NCBI GenBank assembly: GCA_023052935.1
Contig: CM041297.1
Location: 104,709,563 to 104,773,562 of the forward strand
Source of the DNA: Piezodorus guildinii
Taxonomy: Eukaryota > Arthropoda > Insecta > Hemiptera > Pentatomidae
Reading direction: 5' to 3'
Length of the DNA: 64,000 nt
Shown one piece after another: positions 54,225 to 64,000 of the stretch (positions are counted from its first letter, which is position 1; each line of letters opens with the position of its first letter). A program made the translations under genes and the position numbers. The notes below the pieces were generated by a model. It had not been told where the DNA came from. It ran no database searches and saw only the letters and a program-made list of their open reading frames with translations.

Positions 54225-54465
54225 CAGTACATATAGAGGTTCGAACTGTTTCTAGGCCAAAGGTCGTGCAATAAAGTGATTAGTCCTTAATCATTCTCAG
54301 CCGCCAGATTTTTTTCCCAATTTGGGTACCCATTTTATAGAGACTGGCTCTGCCCTAGTAGGGTCTCCATAGTGTCGCTCCTAGAGGAAATTAACATAAT
54401 AAATAATATTCTGCCACAGCCGGGATTCCAACCCAGGGTCTGGAGAACAGTAGACTAGTGTTTTT
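54225..54465 (-). mobile_element. SINE type B, long copy, head truncated
   Basis: Complement: CACTAGTCTACTGTTCTCCA, CTGGGTTGGAATCCCGGCTG (B box), TATGGAGACCCTACTAGGGC, TAAAATGGGTACCCAAATTG, ACAGTTCGAACCTCTATATG. Same order as the copy at 29500. Confidence 0.8.
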
Positions 54466-54569
54466 AAAATAAAGTACTTTGAAATATAGTCGATACACAA
54501 TGATACACCAGCATCAAGCAATTACATAGCTAACTTACAATAAAATTGACTTTATCCAATAAATCACAC

Positions 54570-54752
54570 GATACACGATGACATAAACATTCCTACAGTA
54601 AATTCTTACATTCACGACGAATATAACACGTTTCATTCTTCCACACATCACCATCCAAATCAACTTGTTTCTTCCCTTTCTTCCTCCCTGTTACCAAGGA
54701 AGACCCAAAAAAGGCTCAAAAAAATATGGCCGAGAGATCTTTTAAATTGAAA
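54570..54752 (+). pseudogene. Jockey ORF2 C-terminal end
   Basis: The frame INIPTVNSYIHDEYNTFHSS, THHHPNQLVSSLSSSLL, KRLKKIWPRDLLN is the end of a Jockey ORF2. The KRxWPRDLL signature is shared with 35740-35760. No UTR follows, so the 3' end is lost too. Confidence 0.8.
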
Positions 54753-54781
54753 ATTTATGACGCAGATCAAGAGGAAAAATA

Positions 54782-55440
54782 ATGCCTCTGAAATCTTTAG
54801 CTTTCCAACGGTATATCATACATATATATTAATGTACTTATGTTCAAAAACGAAAAATTGCATTAAAAAAGTTTTTTTTCTGTTTTCTCCTTTAGTTAGC
54901 GAACGAATTCATTTAATTTATATATTTACCTGTTTTTCATCGGTGGTAACAAGATAATATAGTTATTTTTATAGAATCAACAAAATTAAAGGTACTTTAG
55001 AGACAGAAAATTCAAAATATTGGCGTTTAAGCCCTGTGAGACCATTTTCATCGAAATGAAACCTACATGATATTAAAGCCCGTTAAATTTTACATCGATA
55101 TAGCGAGTTTAATCAAAATCGTCGGAACCGATTTCGAGAAAATCGAAAAAAGATGCAAAATGCATGGTATAAAGCGGCTCTTCTGGAAAGCTCATTTTGA
55201 TGAAAAAGGTTTTGTAACGTCTCGGTCGAATATTTGTCTTAAATATGAAATTTCAGTTTCATAGGACTGTTCGTTTCCGCCCGGGAGTTACCACACACAC
55301 ACACACACACACAGACCTTTTTGCGAGACTTGGATATTTGGACTCAGGGGACCCTAAAACGTGTATTTCCGTTGAAAACTGGAATTCGAAAATTTTCACG
55401 ATCGCAATACTTTCTCTTACTATAAGTGAAAGTAAAAAAA
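54782..55440 (+). repeat. CTTTCACTTACC repeat, 5'-truncated copy
   Basis: From TTTAGCTTTCCAACGGTATA through TATCGAGTTTAATCAAAATCG-like and GTTACCACACACACACACAC to AGGGGACCCTAAAACGTGTA and ACTATAAGTGAAAGTAAAAA. The close internal agreement with 60430-61945 and 24768-25400 makes it a good consensus copy. Frames across the CA tract are not genes. Confidence 0.8.
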
Positions 55441-55760
55441 CTTTATAACAACAAAAACATTTGTTGTTCAATATATAAGCTTATCCTAAATGAATTATTC
55501 ATCTATCTATACATTTATTAAGTATTATACGTGAGCATGTTCTTGATCAATTACTATAATGGCACAATTTAGAAAAACAATATATCGGTGTAATTATTAC
55601 AATAAACTAAATTTTTCTCTAACAATATAAATAACCGAATAATTTTAATATTAACATATTTTATTTTTCAAGATTTTTCCCCTTTATAAATCCTGGTGTC
55701 CTTATTTCAATATTTAAATGCTTAGCTATTCGATCAAGTGATTTTTTTTTTTGAGGGGGG
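55441..55760. other. AT-rich DNA, nothing recognised
   Basis: No signal apart from a G-rich patch at about 55753-55768. Confidence 0.45.
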
Positions 55761-55769
55761 AGGGGAAGT

Positions 55770-55865
55770 GCTGCACTTTTTTGCACATTTCGAGATTTTT
55801 ACTGCACGATTTTGCACATTTCGAGGTTTTTACTGCACCTTTTTCGGGTTTTTACTGCACGAAAA
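55770..55865 (+). repeat. Short tandem array, about 32-base unit
   Basis: The word TTTGCACATTTCGAGATTTT, then TACTGCAC, is repeated with small changes: two full units and one shortened unit (CTTTTTCGGGTTTTTACTGC). Confidence 0.85.
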
Positions 55866-55869
55866 TCTG

Positions 55870-56200
55870 GACTCTACTGTATCGCTTGTGTATAAACAGC
55901 GTTCTTTAAAACGAGTCTAGACCAAAATATTTTCGTAATCCGAAAGGAAGATGTATCCATTCATTGGTTAAACAATACTTGACCTATGGTAGTAGAAGGG
56001 CTGTTGTGCGCAAACAGTTTCCCTACTAATTGAGATCAGCTTTGTTGGGATTGATGGCTTTATGCAAATTGGCCCTTGATGCAGCAGTCCTTTGTACTTG
56101 GCATATCTCATCAAGGGCGGTTAGGAGGCTCAAGGCAATAATCTTTGGCTCTTAGTGCTCCCGTCCCATATTCGCCTTCTTCCTTCCCTTAATGAAGATA
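55870..56200. other. Unrecognised, ordinary composition
   Basis: Normal-complexity sequence (55970-56200) with stops in all frames, not repeated elsewhere in the window. Confidence 0.4.
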
Positions 56201-56204
56201 GCTG

Positions 56205-56690
56205 TAATTCCGCATTATGGTCTTGCATTTCATCGTGGGTTTTGAATAGGAATTTGTTTTATTTTCTGAAATGAAATATATTTTTAAATATGGTATTCAA
56301 TGCGCTTGGTATGAATTAATATTTTTATTTTTTTCTAAGTTATCATTTTTTCTTCCTTTAGTGTTTTTTTTTGTTTTTAAGTGAAAACATCTTTTGGTGC
56401 ACCGTACACAGATTTTTTTGGAGGCTGTGAGTGAAGCTGATCCGTCACGCTCTGAATTGAAAGGCACGATCAGGTGAACTCGGGACCGCCGCACAGTGGG
56501 CAAAATCAACAAAAGTTTGTAATTTTCTAGTGCTTCACCTTTTTATTATTAGTTGGCAAGACCTTTAATACTAATATTTCCCGTCATATCATGTTTACAA
56601 ATAAGAAGTAAATGAGAGAATCATTCATGTTCACACTAGTGCCTAATAACCACAAGTGGGATTATCTTTATTCGATGGTCATTTATTGTG
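56205..56690 (+). repeat. Long direct repeat, copy 1
   Basis: Blocks CATCTTTTGGTGCACCGTAC, ACAGATTTTTTTGGAGGCTG, GATCCGTCACGCTCTGAA, CCGCACAGTGGGCAAAATCA and GTGGGATTATCTTTATTCGA recur in order at 58226-58668. Copy 1 has about 40 extra bases near 56553-56605. Confidence 0.9.
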
Positions 56691-56984
56691 TTCAAGGTGT
56701 ATTTAAAGCAAAATCTTTCTGGTTTTATTTAACAATGGACATTGCTGAGACTGGTAAGACATTATATTTCCAAACTCATTATTAAATATATATTGCAATC
56801 TCACCTGTAGAGTTAATTTAGCACTTTGTAAATGTATGCCTCTATTCAATAACGAAAAACTATTGAATTACTTCTAGTCTTTAGATATTATAAAGAATTC
56901 TTGCGATTTTTTGCGTTTTGGGTGATACATAGTTTTTTTTCAGACACAACACTCCGAATCAAAAGTTTCACAATCTATAATTTC

Positions 56985-57417
56985 AAGAATTTCCTTACGG
57001 AGTAGAGATTTGGGGCTCTACTAAACCATCAAATTCTTCCCGTATCCATCCTTGCAATCAAAAATCCTTCGATAAATCCTGAAGGCTTATTTTGTCACAA
57101 ATAAACTCATCCATAAAGACCTTAACGTTCCCTATGTTGCTGACTTGGCGCGAACCAAGTACCACTCCTTTCATGACAAACTCCATTCCCACCCTAATCC
57201 ACTAGTTTCAATCCTTGCTTCCTTTACAATCCTTGATAATACTCCGAGGCGTCTGAAAAGAAGATGGCCCCGAAACCTTCTAGTTTAACATTGTCTCTGG
57301 AGAGCTGCCAATGGTATTCACAAATGTGAATCCATGACATTTTTATCTTGTATTTCATTTACTAGATATATATCATTATACAGTTGTAAAAAGCAATAAA
57401 TCTATTTTTTAAAAAAA
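56985..57417 (+). pseudogene. Jockey LINE 3' end
   Basis: Coding remnants in shifting frames: YGVEIWGSTKPSNSSRIHPC, KILRKS-like, VTNKLIHKDLNVPYVADLAR, YHSFHDKLHSHPNPLVSILA, PRRLKRRWPRNLLV. The tail has TATACAGTTGTAAAAAGCAA, TAAATCT and A-rich sequence. It is 5'-truncated with a deletion-type frameshift near 57085. Confidence 0.85.
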
Positions 57418-57424
57418 ATCCTAA

Positions 57425-57925
57425 ATGATATAAAATACATTTATTAGCAGATTTCAGCAACTCCGAGCCATAATTGGATTATTTGTATTATTTTTCCCGT
57501 ATTCCGGGACTACAAACGTAAAATGTAGGAAAGTTTTAGATTTTAGCAAATAAATTTGATTTTTGACCACTGTACGCTCGCCAATCGTGTCAAAAAATAA
57601 ATTAGTTTTTTAATAATAATAATAATAGTTTCAGAATTTCGTGCACGTGAATCGGTCATATTTCCCACTGTGTGGCAGTCCCGTGGGGTGGTGAAGGCGA
57701 AAGGGAGGAGTGTTTTTTAGTGAGTAGGTTCAAACTGTTGTGGACTTATATTGTCACAAATCGTCTAATGGAATATTTTCCCCTAACCTCAAGGAAAAAA
57801 TTAATAATTAAAAATACAAAACACACATATTTAAATATACCTGTGAAAGAGAGAATGAAAGGGTGAAATAGACAGAGTATTTAAATTGTCTTTGTTAAAG
57901 GCAGATTGTCTTGAAGGCTTCCATG
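57425..57925. other. Unrecognised
   Basis: A 64-codon frame at 57672 has no match. Sequence 57560-57680 is GC-balanced but unknown. Confidence 0.4.
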
Positions 57926-57929
57926 ACCA

Positions 57930-58222
57930 ACAAGAGAGCGGTTATGTAATGGTTAGCATAACAGCCTTCTGTGCCGTTTTACGGATTTGATCTCGACAGA
58001 TACCCCAATGATTTTTTAAAGGGAGTATAAGAAGTAATATAAAGAGTGATAAAAGAAATTTTAAGAGGAGTAAAAGGTTATACCATCCCTCGGAGGTGAC
58101 GTAAAATACTGACCCTGAGCATGGTATTTGAGTTATTCGTTTAAGATCCTATTTAAAGCTATATAGGAAAAAATTAAGACCCACTGTAGCAACATTCGAT
58201 TAACATATAGTGATGTCAAATG
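57930..58222 (+). mobile_element. SINE type A, decayed copy
   Basis: GTTATGTAATGGTTAGCATA, ACAGCCTTCTGTGCC (head), GGATTTGATCTCG (degraded B box), an irregular insert around 58020-58070, ACCATCCCTCGGAGGTGACG, then TAAAATACTGACCC and CCCACTGTAGCAACATTCGA. The tail is missing; the next direct repeat starts at once. Confidence 0.7.
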
Positions 58223-58225
58223 AAA

Positions 58226-58668
58226 TTCCGCACTATGGTCTGGTATTTCATACTGGGTTTCAAATAGAAAATTTTCTGAAATAAAATATATTTTTAAATA
58301 TGGTATTCAATGCGGTTGGTATGAATTAATATTTATCTGTTTTCTATGTTATCATTTTTTCTTCCTTAAGGTTTTTTTTAAAAGTGAAAACATCTTTTGG
58401 TGCACCGTACACAGATTTTTTTGGAGGCTGTGAGTGAAGCTGATCCGTCACGCTCTGAACTGAAAGGCTCGATCGGGTGAACTCGTGACTACCGCACAGT
58501 GGGCAAAATCACCAATTTAGGTGGACAAAAGTTTGTAATTTTCCAATGCTTCACCTTTTTATTATTGGTTTACAAATAATGTAGTAAATGAGTGAATCAT
58601 TCATGTTCACACCAGTGCCTAATAACCGGCAGTGGGATTATCTTTATTCGATTGTCATTTACTCTGCT
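58226..58668 (+). repeat. Long direct repeat, copy 2
   Basis: Partner of 56205-56690, about 90% alike by eye, same orientation, 2.0 kb downstream. The spacer contains a Jockey tail and a SINE, which could have been inserted later. Confidence 0.9.
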
Positions 58669-58830
58669 CTGACGACTTGCACTTACTTCCGTTGTTAAAA
58701 TCAATTTAAGAATGTTTAAATACATTGAAAGATACAAATAAATTGTTGGCAAATTAATTTTTTTTTAAATTTCAATAGAAACATGTGTTTTTATTAAATA
58801 ATCTATTATATTTTTATCAAGACTTCATGT
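58668..58830 (+). repeat. CTTTCACTTACC repeat, 5' fragment
   Basis: CTGACGACTTGCACTTACTT, then GTTGTTAAAATCAATTTAAG and AAACATGTGTTTTTATTAAA follow the family's left end. Confidence 0.65.
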
Positions 58831-59050
58831 GCAGGTTCCGTAAGTAAAGAGGGGACAAATAAAATTTACGTGTCACGTATCTTTATTGTATAGGACGCTA
58901 TAACACGAAAACTATTTGAGACCGTGGTGCTCTAACCAGGTTGCTCGAACCAAATTGGATTGCAAAAAAACATTAAACTACCTGAATATTCAAAGATTTG
59001 AGTGACGGTATATAAATTATTACAAACACAGTTTAAAACTATTAATTTTA

Positions 59051-59090
59051 CAACCAATGTTTCGACCCATTTCGGCTCTTCATTAGGCCT
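59051..59090 (-). ncRNA. Hammerhead-ribozyme-like motif 4, degenerate
   Basis: On the minus strand: AGGCC, TAATGA (core G changed to A), stem II GAGCC/GGGTC-like around GAAAT, GAAAC, ATT and a GGTT partner with two wobble pairs. Downstream TGTAAAATTAATAGTTTTAA resembles the sequence after motif 3. The core change makes activity unlikely; homology to motif 3 is the stronger point. Confidence 0.35.
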
Positions 59091-59094
59091 AAAA

Positions 59095-60250
59095 AGTAAA
59101 AAGATAAACTTTTACGATTCATTTATCGCTACTGGAACCACCTCATCTTTAAACTACACTCATTTTTCTAATTGTGATTTTCCTAAATGGGTTTCAAAAG
59201 CAACGATATGCCCCGAAAACCACTAGTTTGCCTTTTTAACCATGTTTTTTTACATAGACTTTCTCAGGTAATGAAATACATAATTATATCTAAATAAAAC
59301 CAGTATCATATACCTTACCTAATCAGTACCATAAGTACCGAAATAAATGTTTCTGATCATTAGAATCATATTCATTCGGAATTACAATAATCAATTACTT
59401 CCAAATTTATTTCGTAAAAACTGCTAGCTATTAAATTGATCTTTAAATATTGTATAAATTGTTAGTTTCCAAAAAGGATGAATTTCCTTGGCTATTGTTG
59501 TTTAGGATAAATTTTCATTAATTAATGATACATTTTATTTTCCCAGACAACGTGGATTTTACCTACTTCAGAACCGAGTCGACCTGCCGATGGGTGATTT
59601 AGAGGTTATTCTGCAGAATTATAGAAGCAATTTCGATAGGGGCCGAGATTTTCTTATAAGATACTTCATGGGAAAACTTTCCTCATCAGCGACATAATTG
59701 CTATTTCTACTCCTATAAATTGCCCCCAGTGGTCACTAGTCTATAAATTCCGCAAGAACCTTTTAGAATTTCGTCTGAGGTATGAAATAAGTTATTAATC
59801 GGCGCATAACTATCTTGGAAACCCTAAGTATTACAACTTTAAAGAATCAGTGTTGAAATATTGGTTCAGATATGGAAAACCTTAATCATGAAAAAATGCG
59901 ATTTAGATTTATTTTATTAAGAAAACAAAAATATTTAAATTAAATATAACAATACATATAAATTGTTGAACATATAATCTTTTAAATGATAAGAATTATG
60001 AGATTATTCAGGTGGCGGTCAAAATAATTATAAAATAGTGTAAAAACTATTTATTTCACAGGGTCTTCATTAGGGCTTCTAACTTGAAGTATGGAAGCCG
60101 ACTGATAGAAGTCAGTCAAACCAAGGTTAGTCAGCTTTATAACTTCAATCTAAAATCTCTAAAGAGGGCCAGTAACTTGGATCGTAGCTTTAGCTAAATA
60201 AATAGTTTTGATACCATTTTCTAATCATTTACCGCAACTTTCTGTATATT
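59095..60250. other. AT-rich DNA, nothing recognised
   Basis: A frame ending at 59226 has a faint Jockey-like end (CCCCGAAAACCACTAG) that I could not confirm. Confidence 0.4.
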
Positions 60251-60252
60251 AA

Positions 60253-61945
60253 AATCTGGTGCAAGCAACACACGACTTTCACTTACCTACGTTTTAAAAA
60301 TCGATTAAAGAATTTTCAAAAACAGTTAGAGATAAAAATTAAACAATTAATTAAATAAAATGTCTATAAAAACATGTGCTTTATTAAAAAAATCTGGTGC
60401 TTTATTAAAAACACACGACTTTCACTTACTTATTACGGAAACGGTGAATCCTATGAAACTGAAATTTCATATTTAAGACAACTATACGCCCGAGACGTGA
60501 CAAAACTTTTTTCATCAAAATGAGCTTACCAGAAGAGGCACTTTATACCATGCATTTCGCACCTTTTTTCGATTTTCCCAAAAACGGTTCCGACGATTTT
60601 GATTAAATTCGCTATATCGATGTAAAATTTAATGGGCTTTAATATCATGTAGGTATTATTTGGATAAAAATAGTCTGACAGGGCTTAAATACCGATATTT
60701 TAAATTTTCTTCCCCTAAAGTACCTTTAATTTTGTAGGTTCAATAATAATAACTAGATTATCTTGTTAACGATGATGAAAAACAGGTAAATACATAAATT
60801 GAATAAATTCGATACCCAACTAACGGAGAAAACAGAAAAAATATTTGTTTAATGCAATTTTTCGTTTTTGAACATAAGAGCAGTAATATACATGTATGAT
60901 ATACCGTTGCAAAGCTAAAGATTTTAGAAAAAATATCATTTCAAACACAAGCTTTTAGAAGTTAATAGAGAGTGATGAGAAGAAGATAAAACTAACTGAT
61001 TATTTTAGATAATAAAATAAAAGATTTTTTAATAAAACACATGTTTCTATATAAATTAAATTTATTTAATTCTTTAATAGTTTCACGTATTTTTAACTCT
61101 AACTCTATTTGAAAATTCTTTCATTGATTTTACAAATTTATGTAAGTGAAAGTCGTGTGTTGCCCGCACCAGATTTTTTTTAATTTCAATAGAAACATGT
61201 GTTTTATTAAATAATCTATTATATTTTTATCAACAACAATCAGTTAATTTTATCGAATTTTCATCACTCCATTAACCTTTAAAATTCCGTATATTAGATA
61301 ATATTTTTTCAAAAATCTTTAGCTATCCAACGGTATATTATACATCTATATTACTATTCTTGTGTTAAAAAACGCAAAAATTCCATAACAAAATATTTTA
61401 GTACTTTTCTCCTTTATTTGTTTATCAAATTCGCTCAACTTACATATTTACTCGTTATTTATCAATGGTAATAAGATTTTGTTCCATTTTTTTTTTAATC
61501 TAAAAATTAAAGGTACTTTAGAGGAAGAAATTTTAAAATACCGGCATTTGAGCCTTGTCAGACTGTTTTAATCAGAATGAAACCTACGTCAAATTAAAGC
61601 CTATGAAATTTTACATCGATATATAGAGTTTAATCAAAATCGTTAAAGCTGTTTTTGAGTAAATCGTAAAAAGGTGCAAACTGCATAGTATAAAGTGGCT
61701 CTTCTGGTTAGCTGATTTTGATGAAAATGATTCTGTTACATCTCGGGCATACAGTTGTCTCAAATATGAAATTTCAGTTTCATAGCACTTTTAGTTTTCG
61801 CCCGTGAGTTACCACTCACACACACACACACAAACCTTATTGGTTATTTAGACTCAGGGGACCCTAAAACGTTGAAAACTGGAATTCGAAAATTTTCACG
61901 ATCGCAATACTTTTTACCTCACTATATATAGTAAGTGAAAGTAAA
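60253..61945. repeat. Head-to-head pair of CTTTCACTTACC repeats (large inverted repeat)
   Basis: A forward left end (AATCTGGTGCAAGCAACACA, CGACTTTCACTTACC) at 60253-60385 is interrupted by an inverted copy at about 60390-61178. Forward sequence then resumes from TTTCAATAGAAACATGTGTT to 61945. The inverted copy is bounded on both sides by AATCTGGTGC and CACACGACTTTCACTTAC in opposite orientation, so it shows complete terminal inverted repeats. AAACATGTGYTTTATTAAA on both sides marks the junction. Arms of about 650-700 bases could pair as a hairpin. Confidence 0.8.
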
Positions 61946-63342
61946 AACATTCAGAGATTTATATTTGTTTAATTTGCTGGTATTTGCAATTGTACAGTAA
62001 ATACAACTAGTAAATTTCATATTTATAATTTCAAAAAATGAACAGGAGCTGACCAATTCAACGGCAAGTATATGTTAGCAGGTACCACACCCAGATTCTT
62101 TTCAGAGGCCTCGGAGGATTTTCGAAAATAGTTTTAGATAAAAGGTTTTAAACTATTGGTTAAGATGAGCGAGCGGATTATAATCAAAGAGAAAAATCCT
62201 GTGTAATTCTTTAACGAATGGAAGATAATTTTTTTGTGTCGTTGAAGATGTGAATGGTAAAATATATCTTATCAGATTTATTTCTGATAAAATTCCTGCG
62301 TGAGGACATATAGTTAAAACAGACATAGTCAGAATATTAAAGATAAGTGTTGAGGAAGGCAACTAAGACACTACCTTTACCACCCACCACAGGCTGACTG
62401 GGGAAAGAAGATAGAATAGGCAACATTACAGATTAATATAAAATATATTAGGGGAGGAACTGACGGATTTTTTAAATTAGTCCACAGCAGACTTGGTCAA
62501 AGGCCTGATGATATAAAAAACGTTAAAATCTACATTATGTTCAATATTTTTATAGTTTCAACGAATATCATAATTGAGACGTTGATTTCCAAAACGTACT
62601 AAAGGACATTTTTTACGAAATTGATTTTTTTGCATATTTGTATTCTCATCATTTAGTTTTATATAAATATTCAATTTGATGTTATCTAATGAATTCTCAA
62701 GCCCTTAAAAAACGCGATTTAGAAATGCGGTCATTTTCTAAAAGTACTAATTACGCATTTATTATCGTTCCAAATCATTCTAAAAAAATTCATTTCATAA
62801 CTTTAATATGATGTAATTATTATAGTAAAAAAATAATTCTAAATTTTAAGGCAAAAAGACCCAAATTAGCTAGTTTAATAATATAGTAATGAGAGATTTT
62901 CGCGCTTCCTGTAAAATTTCCTAGAATGGATATAGTACCTTTTGGAAATCAACGTCTCAATTATTGCAAAACATAATATAAAAAATTGTTCGGATGACCG
63001 GTGTCATAACAACAAAATATACGTAAACTCGATCCCTCTTCAAAATGAGGTGGTCCAAATAAGAAAATAAAATTGAATAGAAAAACAAATAAAAGTTCAA
63101 TCTTGAAACGAGAAAATATATTATTAGATTCATAACAAACAAACGACAAATAAACTCCTTTTGAATAACAAAAAACTGTAAAAACAAAAAAAAATTACTT
63201 TAGTTGGTTAGTGTCCATAAAATAAAAATATGACTGTAACTCGGACCAGTAGGTGACGATCGCTGGTAAATGGTAAATAATGTCCGATCGAAAAAATGAA
63301 AACAAAAATGTTCACAAAAACGACTGACGATAAAAAATGCGT
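61946..63342. other. Mostly unrecognised; includes a site related to the 16.4 kb LINE target
   Basis: CTAGAATGGATATAGTACCT, TTTGGAAATCAACG and TCTCAATTATTGC at about 62922-62965 resemble the joined flanks of the LINE at 16398 without any insertion. The stretch 62040-62500 has ordinary composition but no family match. Confidence 0.45.
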
Positions 63343-63351
63343 ACTTCCAGG

Positions 63352-63786
63352 AAAAATCCTCACACAAGAAACTCCTCGAAGATACCGATAATACAACACT
63401 TACTAGACAAACGTCCAAAACTTCCAGTATATTACAAAAGACTCATTTACATCACTATTATCAGACCTATTTGGATATATAGAATCGAGCTTTGGAGCTC
63501 TACTGAACCATCTCATTCCTTTTTACAATCCAAAATCATTCGCAAAATCCTGAATGCCCCTTATTTTGTCTCAAATAAACTCCTCCAAAATGAACTTAAC
63601 ATCTCATTTGTTGCAGACATAGCCCGTGATAGATACACCTCTTTTCATTCTAAACTCCCTGCCCACACAAACCCACTTGTCCGTAATTTATCTTCCTTAG
63701 ATATATCTGATATCCCTCCGAGGCGATTGAACTACTGCCTTAAAATAGTTAGTGAAGTGCTACCACTGTGTAGTTATTTCTCATGA
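63352..63786 (+). pseudogene. Jockey ORF2 C-terminal end, broken
   Basis: Read from the truncation: NPHTR, then a short deletion where LKRQE is expected, IIQHLLDKRPKLPVYYKRLI, YITIIRPIWIYRIELWSSTE, KIIRKILNAPYFVSNKLLQN, VADIARDRYTSFHSKLPAHT, DISDIPPRRLNY. The KRRWPRDL end is lost to a deletion or frameshift after PPRRL. The start codon at 63337 lies in flanking DNA and is not meaningful. Confidence 0.88.
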
Positions 63787-63875
63787 TATTTTCATGAATT
63801 TTAATCATTCTGTATATTTACTCATTGTTTTGTTTAATATAGTTGTAAATTACAATAAATAAATAAAATTAAAAA
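63352..63875 (+). mobile_element. Jockey LINE 3' end, 9-bp target duplication
   Basis: ACTTCCAGG occurs at 63343-63351 and 63876-63884. The element ends ACAGTTGTAAATTACAATAA, then ATAAATAAAATTAAAAA. Confidence 0.88.
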
Positions 63876-63884
63876 ACTTCCAGG

Positions 63885-64000
63885 CAGCTCTTTCGAACGA
63901 TACTATCGTACTTTGAGGGCAGATGGGGCACCTCTTATCTAGGATCTTTACACTATCCAATAATACTCATATATAACAAAATATTTCTCTCCTTTCATTT
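63885..64000. other. Nothing recognised
   Basis: Window edge; no signal. Confidence 0.4.

Noticed and set aside
55245..55471. Short frames on both strands around 55.3 kb
   Set aside because: They read through the (CA)n tract of a non-coding repeat copy.
56205..58668. LTR retrotransposon
   Set aside because: No TG...CA termini, no primer-binding site or polypurine tract, and no Gag/Pol residues between the repeats.
59002..59226. Possible Jockey C-terminal end
   Set aside because: Only a loose MPRKPLV-like resemblance to RWPRDLL; no other Jockey block upstream, and it overlaps the hammerhead-like motif.
1..64000. CRISPR array, bacterial operon, or rRNA genes
   Set aside because: No regularly spaced identical repeats with unique spacers, no ribosome-binding-site-linked gene clusters, and no rRNA-like GC-structured block; content is eukaryotic throughout.

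Overview
This is a eukaryotic, AT-rich, repeat-packed stretch, most likely intergenic or intronic DNA of an arthropod. I infer this from the repeat repertoire: Jockey-clade, CR1/L2-like, RTE-like and RNase H-bearing LINEs, Tc1/mariner and Merlin DNA transposons, and tRNA-derived SINEs. I cannot name the species. I found no convincing host protein-coding gene, rRNA gene or functional tRNA gene. Almost every recognisable protein is a transposable-element protein, mostly 5'-truncated, frameshifted or interrupted by stops.

Layout. 1-5.6 kb: unique-looking AT-rich DNA, paired short direct repeats, a fragment of an RNase H-bearing LINE, and two copies of an unclassified repeat whose left end carries CTTTCACTTACC. 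5.6-8.5 kb: a CR1/L2-like LINE split by a complete but dead 1.33 kb mariner. 9.3-16.3 kb: a Jockey tail, SINEs, an old 1.62 kb Tc1-like element with paired terminal repeats, and more CTTTCACTTACC repeats. 16.4-20.8 kb: a 2.28 kb LINE of uncertain clade with a perfect 21-bp target duplication, then two older reverse-transcriptase relics. 21.3-23.6 kb: a minus-strand Jockey copy. 24-32 kb: SINEs, an inverted repeat with a hammerhead-ribozyme-like motif, and a 146-bp MITE. 32.6-36.0 kb: the youngest element, a Jockey copy with an intact 894-aa endonuclease/reverse-transcriptase ORF, flanked by perfect 13-bp target duplications. 36-46 kb: SINEs, a second hammerhead-like sequence on this side, Jockey and CR1/L2 fragments, and two minus-strand mariners, one of them internally deleted but with perfect 29-bp terminal repeats. 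46.8-52 kb: mostly featureless AT-rich DNA with one CpG-dense island. 52-53.6 kb: a Merlin element with an RTE fragment nested in it. 54-64 kb: further SINE, Jockey and repeat copies, paired 450-bp direct repeats, a head-to-head repeat palindrome, and a fourth hammerhead-like motif.

How the parts relate. Autonomous LINEs supply the machinery that moved their truncated copies and probably the SINEs; target duplications are visible for six LINE or SINE insertions. DNA transposons left TA duplications (Tc1/mariner) or an 8-bp duplication (Merlin). The nesting gives a relative chronology: the CTTTCACTTACC repeats and the CR1/L2 LINEs are the old substrate; mariner, Jockey and SINE copies landed in them; the 32.6 kb Jockey is among the latest. 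The most unusual signal is four short hammerhead-like motifs, one with an intact conserved core, in the style of those carried by Penelope-like retroelements, although no Penelope-like protein is visible here.
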